From Smithella sp. (lineage in GTDB: Bacteria > Desulfobacterota > Syntrophia > Syntrophales > Smithellaceae): 56,975 nucleotides of DNA. Of the stretch, positions 7,011-16,334 are shown piece after piece. The notes below the pieces were generated by a model. That model saw only the letters and a list, made by a program, of their open reading frames with translations. It had not been told where the DNA came from and searched no databases. Numbering within the stretch: position 1 is the first letter of the stretch; each line of letters begins with the position of its first letter. A program made the position numbers and the translations under genes. The DNA is taken from assembly GCA_007244375.1 (NCBI GenBank), contig SCVW01000035.1, positions 1-56,975 of the forward strand. Direction: 5' to 3'.

Positions 7011-8519
7011 TTACTCGCTGGCACCGCCGGGTAGGACCTTTGAACTTTTACCACGCAGAAAATCCAGTCTCAGAAATTTTCGAAGCGTTTCCAGAGATGG
7101 TCTGGTATCCTCAGGCACAGATTTGTCCTCTTTAGCGCAGGTCCAGTAACGAACATGAGAAATTAAAGTACCATCAAGAAATTTACCTGTCGACGGTACT
7201 ACAGCGATATCGCGAATGCCCTTTCCGAACACTCCATTGAGAGGGCCGCCAATCAAATCGCCGAGTATTAAATGCCGGTAAGGGAAAAACATGTTGGTCC
7301 AGCGAGTGCACGAAAACGGCGCACCATGATGAGGAATAAACACATTTCGAATAACACTCTCGCCATCCAAATCAAATTGATATTGTTGAGAGTAGTATTG
7401 TTTGTCGCCGTCATCCGGTGGGCAGCAGGGATATTCGTATTGCTTCTTTTTACGTTCGAAATCCGCAAGGTCATCCGCCATAAGCAGTTGAGCATGGGTA
7501 AGAGGCGAACCAAGCGTTATAAAATCGGTAATGAGCCAAGGAATGCCTACCTCAATAAACTCCTGCCAGAGACGGTGCTGGCATTGCTGAAACATCTCTA
7601 TCCCGGCAGGTGTTATTTCACCTTTTTCCAGTGTCTTTGCTTCCTGTTCGAAGTTTTTCAGCTCGGACTGTTTACGGGGAAAGACATTAACAGGTTTTCT
7701 CAAATCCACCCACAAATTACGGATAATATCGTAACCGATTACCGAACCGAGGCTATGTCCCACAATGACAATTCGCCTGTATTTACCGGAGTTATGCAAA
7801 GTTCGCAAAAGATTAACGCCTTCAGAGCGAATCTTGTTTCTGGCTTCAATATTGTCAGGACTTGGTGTCAGATAACGCGCGGCATCCGCCACGTAACCCA
7901 GCAGAAAATGTGACCCGATCCACTGAAGGAAGGCTATAACTGCACCACTTGCGAACAGCCACTTCTGCTGCCACATGCCTTCAGCAAAAGAGGAAGTGCC
8001 CGTACCGGCGGATATCAGTCCCCATAACCACAATCCAGCGGCAATAAACGCCAAAGTCCAACTTAAAAAATACGCCGGTCTTAACGCTGGAGGTATCATT
8101 TGGGGACGCCGCATCATTAATCCCAGTAACCATCTTGTCACCTGGGCATATCTTGAATCCTGCATATGATGAGCCCAGTAATACTCGTAGAAATCAGTCA
8201 AGGGCTCATATGCCTGATGGTCTGAGGGCATTTGCAGGCAGCGCATTTCAAACAGTTCGTTCATAGCATCCGGCTTGCTTCGGTATTTGCTTTTTCCCTT
8301 ATGATTATCTACCAGCACCGCGTCGACAAAGCCTCGCAAAGTGTCCATGGGGCGTTGTTCTCCAATGCCATGAATTACCACTATTGCTTGCCTGACGCGT
8401 CTTCCCGGATCGGTGATAACTTGTGCCGGACCTCCGATATCAACTTGTTTATGGATTTCTTCTACGGCCTTGTCGTTTTTTTGAGCGGACAACTTTTCCC
8501 GCCGCGTATCTTCACTCAT
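7011..8519 (-). CDS. Membrane-associated alpha/beta-hydrolase (lipase-like)
   Basis: 502 residues from the ATG at 8519, which is nine bases from GGGAAGGA; the ATG three codons earlier touches that site directly. An oxyanion-type HGIGEQ is at about 50-55 and a nucleophile elbow GHSLG has Ser at about 256, as in serine lipases and esterases. Between them lie two membrane segments (about 150-171 and 187-209). The N-terminus is cytosolic-like and no signal peptide is seen. The substrate is unknown; a phospholipid- or acyl-ester-directed role is inferred from architecture. First gene of a three-gene leftward cluster. Confidence 0.82.
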   Translation of the reverse strand: MSEDTRREKLSAQKNDKAVEEIHKQVDIGGPAQVITDPGRRVRQAIVVIHGIGEQRPMDTLRGFVDAVLVDNHKGKSKYRSKPDAMNELFEMRCLQMPSDHQAYEPLTDFYEYYWAHHMQDSRYAQVTRWLLGLMMRRPQMIPPALRPAYFLSWTLAFIAAGLWLWGLISAGTGTSSFAEGMWQQKWLFASGAVIAFLQWIGSHFLLGYVADAARYLTPSPDNIEARNKIRSEGVNLLRTLHNSGKYRRIVIVGHSLGSVIGYDIIRNLWVDLRKPVNVFPRKQSELKNFEQEAKTLEKGEITPAGIEMFQQCQHRLWQEFIEVGIPWLITDFITLGSPLTHAQLLMADDLADFERKKKQYEYPCCPPDDGDKQYYSQQYQFDLDGESVIRNVFIPHHGAPFSCTRWTNMFFPYRHLILGDLIGGPLNGVFGKGIRDIAVVPSTGKFLDGTLISHVRYWTCAKEDKSVPEDTRPSLETLRKFLRLDFLRGKSSKVLPGGASE

Positions 8520-8752
8520 GTTATTCATTCCTTCCCAGATTTCCAGTGAATTGAGATAAGCTTGAACTTCAAAAATTAATACACATAAACTTTGACATTT
8601 TTTTACATGCCAAACTTACAAAAGTTGTTCATGGAATGCGCTATTCTTTACGATAATATTGAACGAAAATCAATTATATTTTCATCAAGTATTACTTAAG
8701 AAATACTTAATATCATGATAATTTGACTGATAGTTATCACCATGCGCGTGAT

Positions 8753-8782
8753 GAATGAGATTGCTAAGGTCAACTCTCATTC
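8753..8782 (-). terminator. Possible terminator of the STAS-like gene
   Basis: GAATGAGA (8753-8760) and TCTCATTC (8775-8782) form an 8-bp perfect stem with a 14-base loop, 15 bases beyond the stop of the leftward gene at 8797. There is no clear U-run, so this is tentative. Confidence 0.3.
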
Positions 8783-8796
8783 GCAAGGACATTACA

Positions 8797-9183
8797 TCAT
8801 TCATTTTCTTTACCCAGTAACCAACGCTTGGCTTCTTCAACAGTCGGGAATATTCTGCCATTTGCCATACCGCGATTCCTCACGATGACAGTCTCAATGA
8901 ATTCGACTTCCTTGGCTGTTTCCGGCACCTGATTCACCCATGCAATACGATAATGTAACGTAATACCAACCAACTCCAGTATCTTGAGATGATCAAATGC
9001 GTCCATTGTGGAAAGTTTTTCAGTGGTATAGTTCTCTCCGAGAATCTTGAAGCAGTTATGTTTTTTGCATTTTGCCATGATGCGCCGCCATAATTCAAGT
9101 GAGATATCATAATTGTTTTTACCGTGGAGCTGCGCATGAACGTAACCGTCTTTATTATACTCAACAATAATTTCGTCGCGCAT
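8797..9183 (-). CDS. SpoIIAA/STAS-like protein (paralogue of 5079-5459)
   Basis: 128 residues with strong AAGGAGG site seven bases before the ATG. The strand-helix pattern and the ending FPTVEEAKRWLL match the SpoIIAA-like fold, and the same ending occurs in the product of 5079-5459. The two differ strongly in the middle. The gene stands upstream of the hydrolase cluster, separated by 277 bases with a possible terminator, so it probably has its own transcript. Function unknown. Confidence 0.72.
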   Translation of the reverse strand: MRDEIIVEYNKDGYVHAQLHGKNNYDISLELWRRIMAKCKKHNCFKILGENYTTEKLSTMDAFDHLKILELVGITLHYRIAWVNQVPETAKEVEFIETVIVRNRGMANGRIFPTVEEAKRWLLGKENE

Positions 9184-9808
9184 CGTACATCCTCCTTTTT
9201 TAATTAAGACAACGTTTGAATTAACCTGTCTGTGTGGCTTACCGCGCCTTGTTCATTATGATGACAGCTTATGTGAACTGATGGGCGTTAATTTTATGTT
9301 TTTTGATGAAATATTTCAATCCTTCTTTTGTGCAAGCCATCCACACTCGTCACACCGGCAGCGAAGCCTGGCGTACTTGCCCGGCGCATGTCGGGTACCG
9401 AGGGAATCCGGCATCTTTCCTCCCTTGATGGGAGGAAATTGAAAGGAGGGTGAAAATTCTTCATCTTCTCCATGCTATTACGAACGGCACCTTGCGCGGA
9501 GCCTGCCCCGGACTTTGATCCGGGGTGGCAATCTATCTTTTATAAAAAACGATTTGAAATTTAGAATATTACGGGTATATTTAACGAAATTCTCCTTTTC
9601 TTGAAAAATAAAATGCTATGGTTCTCTATTCTCAACATATCTGGTAAAGCAATATGCAAACGTAATTATATAATAAACTTCCATGGAACCGAGGATAATG
9701 ATCCCGCGTCCGTAGCAGAATGGGCTCGAGACCAAGCTATAGATAAGTATCAGACGTTGGTAATTATGAAATCCAATCATTTATTGATGACATAAAAAGG
9801 ATATTATT
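9184..9808. other. Intergenic region with palindromic repeats, no convincing gene
   Basis: About 625 bases between diverging transcription units. It holds repeat-type hairpins: GCCCCGG-ACTTTGAT-CCGGGGT around 9505-9527 and CCTCCC..GGGAGG around 9419-9435. A TTG-initiated 64-codon frame at 9601-9795 lacks a ribosome site and family resemblance and is not called. Confidence 0.5.
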
Positions 9809-10567
9809 ATGAATACATCAAAAAAAGAGTTTAATAGTATGTGTGTAAAGTGTGATAATAGAATTTGTTATCCTCTGATGAAATCGGATGATCCGTTACC
9901 ACCGGTTGAAAACGCGCCACCTTACTGTCCGATGCGCCGTCAGCCGGATACCATGAAAAAAGCCAATGCTGAATATAACAGGACGGAAATCAGGGAATTT
10001 GCCAGACTGGCTTCCATACAGGAAGCCGAATGCTACGAGCTGACACCCGAAGGAATAAGAACAAAGATTCCCCGACTTGAAGAAATCATACAATTTGCGG
10101 GGAAGTGTAATTATCAGAAACTCGGAATCGCTTTTTGTGTCGGCCTGCGCAATGAAGCAAAAATAACCGCTGATATCCTGGAGGCAAAGGGTTTTAGTGT
10201 GGTCTCCGTTTGCTGCAAGGTCGGGCAGGTCCCCAAGGAGCATATCGGATTAAAGGGAGATGAGAAGATCATGGGGGCTGAGTTGATGGAGACCATGTGC
10301 AATCCCATAACGCAGGCTGAGGTTTTAAACAAAGAGGGCGTTGATCTGTCGATATTGCTGGGACTCTGCGTGGGACATGACAGCCTGTTTTTCAAATACT
10401 GCAACGCACCGTGCACGGTTCTGGCGGTTAAGGACAGGGTTCTTGGTCACAATCCGCTTGCCGCAATTTATCTTTCAAACAGCACCTACTATGGCAGATT
10501 GAAAACAAAAACAAATCAAAAAAGCAGCGGGGGAAAGGTGGTTCTTCCTGAAAATGTGCGAAAATAA
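9809..10567 (+). CDS. DUF1847 family Cys-rich protein
   Basis: 252 residues. N-terminal metal-site-like cysteines C12, C15, C20 and C40 (CVKCDNRIC ... YCPM), then a conserved domain with FCVGLRNEAK, VCCKVGQVPKE, CNPITQAEVLN and LLGLCVGHDSLFFKY. This pattern belongs to the DUF1847 family found mainly in anaerobes, with no established function; the Cys pattern suggests Fe-S or zinc binding. ATG at 9809 is preceded by AAAGGA. The next gene, 130 bases downstream on the same strand, is a probable selenocysteine peroxiredoxin. Confidence 0.88.
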   Translation: MNTSKKEFNSMCVKCDNRICYPLMKSDDPLPPVENAPPYCPMRRQPDTMKKANAEYNRTEIREFARLASIQEAECYELTPEGIRTKIPRLEEIIQFAGKCNYQKLGIAFCVGLRNEAKITADILEAKGFSVVSVCCKVGQVPKEHIGLKGDEKIMGAELMETMCNPITQAEVLNKEGVDLSILLGLCVGHDSLFFKYCNAPCTVLAVKDRVLGHNPLAAIYLSNSTYYGRLKTKTNQKSSGGKVVLPENVRK

Positions 10568-10696
10568 TTCAGGGATGGCAATGAATCGGCACATGAGATC
10601 AAGGCTTTATTCATGACATTTGCCGCCCAAGAATACATTAAAAATGCGCCATGGCCGGATTTCCCGCCTTGGAAATTTTTTTAGGAGGACAAGATT

Positions 10697-11158
10697 ATGT
10701 CCAAGGTTGAATTAAATGTTCAGGCACCGGATTTTATGCTGAACGATTTTAACGGCAAAAGCGTTTCGCTTTCCGATTACAAAAACAAAAAGAATGTGAT
10801 GTTGGTTTTCAACCGCGGTTTTATTTGACCTTTCTGCCGCGCGCACATGGCGCAGTTGCGTCAGGATTATGAAAAATTCGCAAAGCTGGATACGGAAATT
10901 CTGGTTGTCGGGCCGGAAGACGCCGCAGCTTTCAAAAAATACTGGGAGAAAGAAACGCTGCCGTTCATCGGCTTACCCGACCCGGAGCACAGGGTTCTGA
11001 AGTTGTACGGTCAGGAGGTAAAAATTTTCAAATTAGGCCGAATGCCCGCGCAGATCATCATCGATAAATCGGGCAAGGTTCGCTTCGTGCATTACGGCCA
11101 TTCGATGATGGATATACCGGAAAATGAGGAACTAATAGGGTTGCTGAAAACGTTATAG
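10697..11158 (+). CDS. Peroxiredoxin-like (AhpC/TSA) protein, probable selenoprotein with in-frame UGA
   Basis: The frame opens at ATG 10697 behind AGGAGG (eight bases) and runs to TAG at 11156-11158, with a single in-frame TGA at 10826-10828 (codon 44). Reading that TGA as selenocysteine gives 153 residues with the motif RGFI-U-PFCRAHMAQL. In the usual family this is RGFxCPFCRxHM, so Sec replaces the first Cys of the thioredoxin-fold CxxC and Cys47 is kept. Codons on both sides stay in the family pattern (APDFMLNDFNGKSVSLSDY before, MPAQIIIDKSGKVRFVHYG after). A hairpin follows the UGA (see 10834-10855). Likely role: selenium-dependent thiol peroxidase or related redox enzyme. selA/B/C are not in the window. 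Confidence 0.88.
10834..10855 (+). promoter_or_regulatory. Candidate bacterial SECIS hairpin
   Basis: Starting five bases after the UGA, CTGC-c-GC (10834-10840) can pair with GC-GCAG (10850-10855) around the loop GCGCACATG. Bacterial SECIS elements are small hairpins in the coding region directly after the UGA. Sequence consensus is loose, so this is a positional and structural match only. Confidence 0.45.
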
Positions 11159-11646
11159 ATTTGAATAAGAAGTTACGTTTCATCCTCTCCCGACCTCTCT
11201 CATCAAGGGAGAGGTGCTCCAAAGCCGATCAATGTTGGGAAGTATCAGAAAAGGTAAAATGAATTGCCCGGTCAACCGGCATTGTCCGGTCTGCACACCG
11301 GACAATGATAACTGAATACCGGCATTCCCGGCATGCGCCAGGCAGGCTGTCGGTCTACGAGACGAAGTATGACAAAGAAATTCTGTGACTGTGACTTTGG
11401 TTTCGTCGTTCAAGAAATTCTATAAACTTACATTTTTGATTTTTTTTACTTTTGGAATTACCGCTATGTTTTTACGACATTCCGCTTTGAAAATAGTAAT
11501 TCCTTAATAACATTAGTGTTGACTTTAAAAATTTCAAATGTAAAAATACAACATTAATAAACTGAAACCATTTTTCTACTAAATATCACGTTTATTAACC
11601 TTGCTGTTATTAATTCGTATTGCACCAAATAATAAGGATTTGGACT
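11159..11646. other. Intergenic region with hairpins, upstream of the HD-GYP gene
   Basis: No gene is seen. CCTCTCCC (11184-11191) pairs with GGGAGAGG (11207-11214), a plausible terminator-like stem for the selenoprotein gene though without a clear T-run. A perfect 11-bp palindrome CATTGTCCGGT/ACCGGACAATG spans 11280-11307. From 11420 the sequence is AT-rich, and TTGACT at 11519 may be part of a weak promoter for the next gene. Confidence 0.5.
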
Positions 11647-13833
11647 GTGGCAGAGGATATGAAATCTACAATCAACAATCACAAATCTCTCCGGATATTA
11701 ATTGTCGAAGATTCGGAAGATGATCTGTTACTGATGATCCGTGAGCTAAAAAAAGGCGGATTCAATCCTGTATATGAAAGAGTGGATACTGCCGCGGCAA
11801 TGAAAAAAGTACTCAAAGAGAATCACTGGGATATCATTCTTTGCGATTATAAAATGCCGCATTTCAGCGCGCCTTCAGCCATTGCCTTATTAAAAGAAAT
11901 AAAAATCGATATTCCCATTCTCATTATATCCGGCAAGATCGGCGAAGAAACTGCTGCGGAATGCATGCTCCTGGGCGCACAGGATTATATCATGAAAAAC
12001 AATATGTCCCGTCTCTGTCCGGCCGTAGCCAGGGAACTGGAAGAAGCCGACTCAAGAAGCAAACGGAAAGAGATGGAACAGGCACTGCTCCATAGTCAGG
12101 AGAAATATCAAAACATCCTGGAAAATATCGAAGACGGTTATTACGAAGTTGATCTCGCCGGTAATTTTACATTTTTTAACAGTTCATTATGTCGAATTAT
12201 TGGATATCCCAAGGAAGAAATGATCGGCATGGACAATCGGCAATACACTGATAAAGAAGGCGCAAAAAAACTTTTCCATGTTTTTAACCAAGTCTATAAA
12301 ACAGGAGAACCATCCAAAGAGTTTGATTGGCAGATCATAAGAAAAGACGGAACTAAGAGACACATTGAAGCATCTGTCTCACTGCTTAAAGATTCATCAG
12401 GCAACGCATCGGGATTCAGAGGAATTGTACGCGATATTACTGAACGAAAAGAGATTGAGGATAAATTACGCGAATCGGAGCAAATGTTTCGGACTCTTAC
12501 GGAGCAATCTTCTGATATTATTGCCCTCGTGAACCGCGAAGGCGTTGTTACTTATGAAAACCCGGCAACAGAAAAAATACTGGGTTTCAAAGCTGAAGAA
12601 AGAATTGGCGGCAACATATTTGATCATCTCCACCATGATGACTTGAAGTCTGCGGCGAATGCCTTCAATGTACTAGCCAAAGATGTAGATGCGCCTCCTT
12701 ATCGTGGTGAAGTGCGACTTAGAGATAAAAACGGAAGCTGGCATACTTTTGATACCGTTGGGAGTCATCTGGTGCAAGATAGGTCAATTACCGGTGGAAT
12801 TATCAGCCTCCGTGATATCACCAAACGCAAGAAGACGGAGGAGGCTCTGCAGAAAAGCGAAGCAAAATACCGGCATCTTGTGGAAGATGCGCATGAAGGA
12901 ATTTTTCAGTCAACTGCTGAGGGTCGGCATATTACCGTAAATCAGGCTTTTGCCAATATACTGGGTTACGACTCACCGGAAGAAGTCGTAAAGAATATTA
13001 CCGACATTGCTCATCAAATCTACGTAAATCCGGAAGACCGTACAAAAATACTTCAGACTATTGATAAAGAAGGATCGGTAAAAGGTTATGAAACGGAATT
13101 CTACCGAAAAGACGGGAGTAAAATCTGGGTATCTATTAATATGCACGCTGTGCGTGACGACCAGGGGAAAATACTTTACTATCAAGGAATAGATCAGGAC
13201 ATTACAGATAAGAAAAGGATAGAAACTGAACGTCAGGAGAATATTGAGCGCTTGCGCAGGTCTTTGGGTGCCACCATCAATGCCATGGCTGTAACCGTTG
13301 AAACAAGAGATCCTTATACGGCAGGTCACCAGCGAAGAGTGGCTGATCTGGCCAGAGCCATTGCGTCGGAAATGAATCTTTCAAGCGATCAAGTCGACGG
13401 TATCCGTATGGCCAGTATGATTCATGACATCGGCAAGATATCCATTCCTTCCGAAATTCTTGCCAAACCGACAAAACTTACCGAACTGGAATTCAATCTA
13501 ATTAAAACACATTCTCAATCCGGTTATAATATTTTAAAAGATATAAATTTTCTCTGGCCCGTTGCCGAAATTATTTTGCAGCATCACGAACGAATAAACG
13601 GATCAGGCTATCCATACGGATTAAAAGGAGATGAAATCCTTCTGGAAGCGCAGATTTTAGCTGTAGCCGACGTGGTGGAAGCTATTTCTTCACACAGGCC
13701 TTACCGTCCTGCTTTCGGCATTAATATAGCATTAAACGAAATTACAAAAAACAGGGGTATCCTCTATAATCCAAAGGTAGTAGATGCCTGTCTGCGGCTT
13801 TTCAATGATAAAAATTACAAATTCTCCATTTAA
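11647..13833 (+). CDS. Response regulator-PAS-PAS-PAS-HD-GYP protein (c-di-GMP phosphodiesterase)
   Basis: 728 residues from GTG at 11647, which has AAGGA at good spacing; a TTG nine codons up has none. Order: receiver domain (about 15-130, phospho-acceptor Asp67 in LCDYKMP), three PAS/PAC modules (about 150-270, 275-395, 405-525, each ending in an RDIT-like PAC motif), then HD-GYP (about 540-720). Catalytic H593-D594 (MIHDIGK) and GSGYPYG (GYP at 654-656) are intact, so it should hydrolyse cyclic di-GMP. Cytosolic: no membrane segment. Its cognate sensor kinase is not in the window. A cyclase-fold gene follows on the same strand. Confidence 0.93.
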   Translation: MAEDMKSTINNHKSLRILIVEDSEDDLLLMIRELKKGGFNPVYERVDTAAAMKKVLKENHWDIILCDYKMPHFSAPSAIALLKEIKIDIPILIISGKIGEETAAECMLLGAQDYIMKNNMSRLCPAVARELEEADSRSKRKEMEQALLHSQEKYQNILENIEDGYYEVDLAGNFTFFNSSLCRIIGYPKEEMIGMDNRQYTDKEGAKKLFHVFNQVYKTGEPSKEFDWQIIRKDGTKRHIEASVSLLKDSSGNASGFRGIVRDITERKEIEDKLRESEQMFRTLTEQSSDIIALVNREGVVTYENPATEKILGFKAEERIGGNIFDHLHHDDLKSAANAFNVLAKDVDAPPYRGEVRLRDKNGSWHTFDTVGSHLVQDRSITGGIISLRDITKRKKTEEALQKSEAKYRHLVEDAHEGIFQSTAEGRHITVNQAFANILGYDSPEEVVKNITDIAHQIYVNPEDRTKILQTIDKEGSVKGYETEFYRKDGSKIWVSINMHAVRDDQGKILYYQGIDQDITDKKRIETERQENIERLRRSLGATINAMAVTVETRDPYTAGHQRRVADLARAIASEMNLSSDQVDGIRMASMIHDIGKISIPSEILAKPTKLTELEFNLIKTHSQSGYNILKDINFLWPVAEIILQHHERINGSGYPYGLKGDEILLEAQILAVADVVEAISSHRPYRPAFGINIALNEITKNRGILYNPKVVDACLRLFNDKNYKFSI

Positions 13834-13883
13834 TAAAATCCTGTTAAGTATTACTTCTCATTAATTCAGCAATTAATATTTCC

Positions 13884-13912
13884 TTGACATACATACCTGA
13901 AATTCCTATGCT
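13884..13912 (+). promoter_or_regulatory. Putative sigma-70 promoter of the cyclase-fold gene
   Basis: TTGACA (13884-13889), 17-base spacer, TATGCT (13907-13912), about 60 bases before the ATG at 13975. It suggests transcription independent of the HD-GYP gene. Confidence 0.5.
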
Positions 13913-13974
13913 GCAATCGCCTGAAAATAACATTTCATTAAACAAATACATTAATTGTTATTAATGGAGAAACT

Positions 13975-14709
13975 ATGGCAAACGATTCAACCGTTTACGC
14001 AAAATATATATTCCTCGATATCGTTAAATATTCAACCCGTTCCGTAGAGGGTCAAACGGCTATTATCAAAGCCTTAAATGAGATAGTCGAACAAGTTGCG
14101 AATGAATACAAAATAGATTCCGATCACGCAATTTATATTCCAACCGGAGACGGCATGTGCATCGGACTTATAAATGTTATCAATCCCTATGACATTCATT
14201 TACGTATATCAATGGATATATTGAACCTGATCGAGAAACATAATAAAAAAGAATCGAACCCGACGCATAAATTTAATGTCAGAATCGGAATAAACGAAAA
14301 TGATGATAATTTAGTTACCGATATAAACGGTAAAAGAAACTTTGCCGGTAACGGCATCAATATCGCTCAACGAATAATGAGCTGCGGCGACGAAAACATG
14401 ATCATCGTTTCTTCGTCAGTCAAAGACCGCTTATCGGCAAGGGATGCTTATTTAGATAAGTTTAAAGGCTATAAAGTCACTATTAAACATGGTGAAAAAA
14501 TAAATGTATACCAATATATTGACGACAGCATTCGTTATCTTTCTACCGATACTCCCTCCGCTATTTTAAAGGCAAACAAAAGAAGAAAAAACAAGATGTA
14601 TACAAAACCTCTCAGCTTTCTCTTTGACTACATTTCGGATAAGTTAAAAGAGAAAGAAACAAAAACCGTTGATTTGACACCGAAAGATCGCTTGATTGAC
14701 AAACAATAG
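13975..14709 (+). CDS. Stand-alone class III nucleotidyl cyclase-fold protein
   Basis: 244 residues; ATG preceded by GGAG. Class III cyclase landmarks are present: first metal Asp15 in FLDIVKYS, second metal Asp59 in PTGDGMCIG, VRIGIN (102-107), and GNGINIAQRI with transition-state Asn129 and Arg133. The substrate-specificity Lys/Asp pair cannot be placed with confidence. There is no sensory or membrane domain, but the C-terminal 60 residues are basic and extra. It may make a cyclic nucleotide or be a non-catalytic relative. It lies next to the HD-GYP regulator. Confidence 0.75.
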   Translation: MANDSTVYAKYIFLDIVKYSTRSVEGQTAIIKALNEIVEQVANEYKIDSDHAIYIPTGDGMCIGLINVINPYDIHLRISMDILNLIEKHNKKESNPTHKFNVRIGINENDDNLVTDINGKRNFAGNGINIAQRIMSCGDENMIIVSSSVKDRLSARDAYLDKFKGYKVTIKHGEKINVYQYIDDSIRYLSTDTPSAILKANKRRKNKMYTKPLSFLFDYISDKLKEKETKTVDLTPKDRLIDKQ

Positions 14710-14810
14710 TGCATTTTGCATTTCAAGCGTTTTATTTCTTTATTTGTCGCAGGCAATATTCTGTTTTATTCATTTTACGAAAAAAATTTCATTTTATGAG
14801 CAATATTTAA

Positions 14811-14839
14811 TTGACATGCAATACCCGTTTTTATTATCC
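14811..14839 (+). promoter_or_regulatory. Putative promoter of the CaiB/BaiF gene
   Basis: TTGACA (14811-14816), 17 bases, TTATCC (14834-14839), about 60 bases upstream of the ATG at 14900. The -35 is perfect and the -10 weak. Confidence 0.4.
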
Positions 14840-14899
14840 TCCCCCACATAAAAGTAAACGATTGTCAAAATAATCCACTCTTACTGGAGGGCACCAACC

Positions 14900-16123
14900 A
14901 TGGCAATTTCCAACGGACCACTTCACGGAATCCGAATACTGGATTTAACACAGGCACATGCCGGACCTTTTGGTACAATGCTCTTAGGAGATCTGGGGGC
15001 CGAGATTATCCGGATTGAACCACCAACAGGTGATATGACACGCATGGGTGAAACCAAGATGAACATGCTTTTATACTATCCCATGGCGCTGGGGCGAAAC
15101 AAGAAAAGTATTGTTCTGGATATGAGTTCAGAAACCGGGAAACGGGCTTTTTACGATCTCGTAAAAGTTTCCGATGTGGTAATCTCCAATTACCGCCCCG
15201 GTGTTTCCGAGCGTTTGGGGTTGGACTACGAAACACTAAAAGAAATCAATCCAAAGATCATCCGCAGTAACATCAGCGGATATGGCGAAACGGGACCTTA
15301 CGCGTTATTTCCTTCTTATGATATCATTGCTTGTGGACAAAGCGGACTTTTAAGCCTTTCGGGAGAACCGGGAAGGTCTCCGGTAATTCCCGGCGGCATC
15401 GCTCTCGCGGATATGCTTGGCGGTACCATGGCAGCCTTCAGCACTCTGGCCGCTCTTGTCAAAAGAAGTAAAGACGGTATTGGAATGCCGGTACAGACCA
15501 GCTTATTGGATTGTTTGATGACCTTCCAGCAGGTAATGTTCCAGATGTATTTCTCTTTAAACAAAATACCCGGTCCACAGGGAAACCGCCACCCGATCAT
15601 GGCCCCTTACGGAATTTATCCGACAAAGGACGGATTCATCACATTCGGACCTTCGGATTCAGATAAAATTATCCGGCTGATAGGTCTCGAATCCATATTA
15701 GAGGATGAACGGTTTAAAAACACGCTTGCCCGTATTATGAATCGTGTTGAATTCGAGAAACTTTTTGAGGAAGCCCTACTGCAGAAAACAACACAAGAAT
15801 GGCTTGTTCTGCTTCGCGACGAGAACGACATTGCCTGCGGTGCAGTCCTGGATTATCCTCAGGTTACGGAAGATCCGCAGGTAAAACATAACCAGATGAT
15901 TCTGGAAATGGAACTAAACGGTGAGAAATACAAAACCATTGGTCCTCTGTTCAAGATGCCTGGGGTTCTTGAAGGGAAACCCGAACCGCCGGCAGATCTG
16001 GGACAGCATACCGAAACTGTTTTGAAGGAACTCTTAGGTTACTCCGAAAGCCAGGTGGAAGCTATTAAAAAGCAGAACGACGCGGCTTTGCCGGAGCTGA
16101 AAAAACGTCTGAAAAAGCTTTGA
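14900..16123 (+). CDS. CaiB/BaiF (class III) CoA-transferase
   Basis: 407 residues. Moves CoA between organic acids through a ternary mechanism on a catalytic Asp, here Asp171 in IALADMLGG. Further family blocks: LLGDLGAEIIRIEPP (28-42), NYRPGVSERLGLDYE, SGYGETGPY (126-134) and QTSLLDC. Length is normal. Strong GGAGGG site before the ATG. It stands alone between cyclase-fold and glnS genes, so the acid substrate cannot be inferred from neighbours; carnitine, benzylsuccinate, formyl/oxalyl and other acyl groups are all handled in this family. Confidence 0.92.
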   Translation: MAISNGPLHGIRILDLTQAHAGPFGTMLLGDLGAEIIRIEPPTGDMTRMGETKMNMLLYYPMALGRNKKSIVLDMSSETGKRAFYDLVKVSDVVISNYRPGVSERLGLDYETLKEINPKIIRSNISGYGETGPYALFPSYDIIACGQSGLLSLSGEPGRSPVIPGGIALADMLGGTMAAFSTLAALVKRSKDGIGMPVQTSLLDCLMTFQQVMFQMYFSLNKIPGPQGNRHPIMAPYGIYPTKDGFITFGPSDSDKIIRLIGLESILEDERFKNTLARIMNRVEFEKLFEEALLQKTTQEWLVLLRDENDIACGAVLDYPQVTEDPQVKHNQMILEMELNGEKYKTIGPLFKMPGVLEGKPEPPADLGQHTETVLKELLGYSESQVEAIKKQNDAALPELKKRLKKL

Positions 16124-16334
16124 GATTGTCCATTGTTTCAAGCTATTTGGGACAGAAGCTTTTAAACTCTATTGAATTTATAATTTGGAATCATCAATTT
16201 AGCTGAAATAATGCGAATTGATCCGAATATAAATTCTGTAAGCATTACTTACGTTTCACTATTGATGTATTTTTATAAATATTGTAGGCTTCTTCACGTA
16301 TTTTTTATGGAACTGAAGGAGTTTTAATTTACTG

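Noticed and set aside
9601-9795. 64-codon frame before DUF1847
   Set aside because: TTG start with no ribosome site, no family resemblance.
10826-10828. TGA as evidence for a pseudogene
   Set aside because: It sits precisely at a catalytic Cys with intact flanks, strong start and following hairpin, which fits selenocysteine better than decay.
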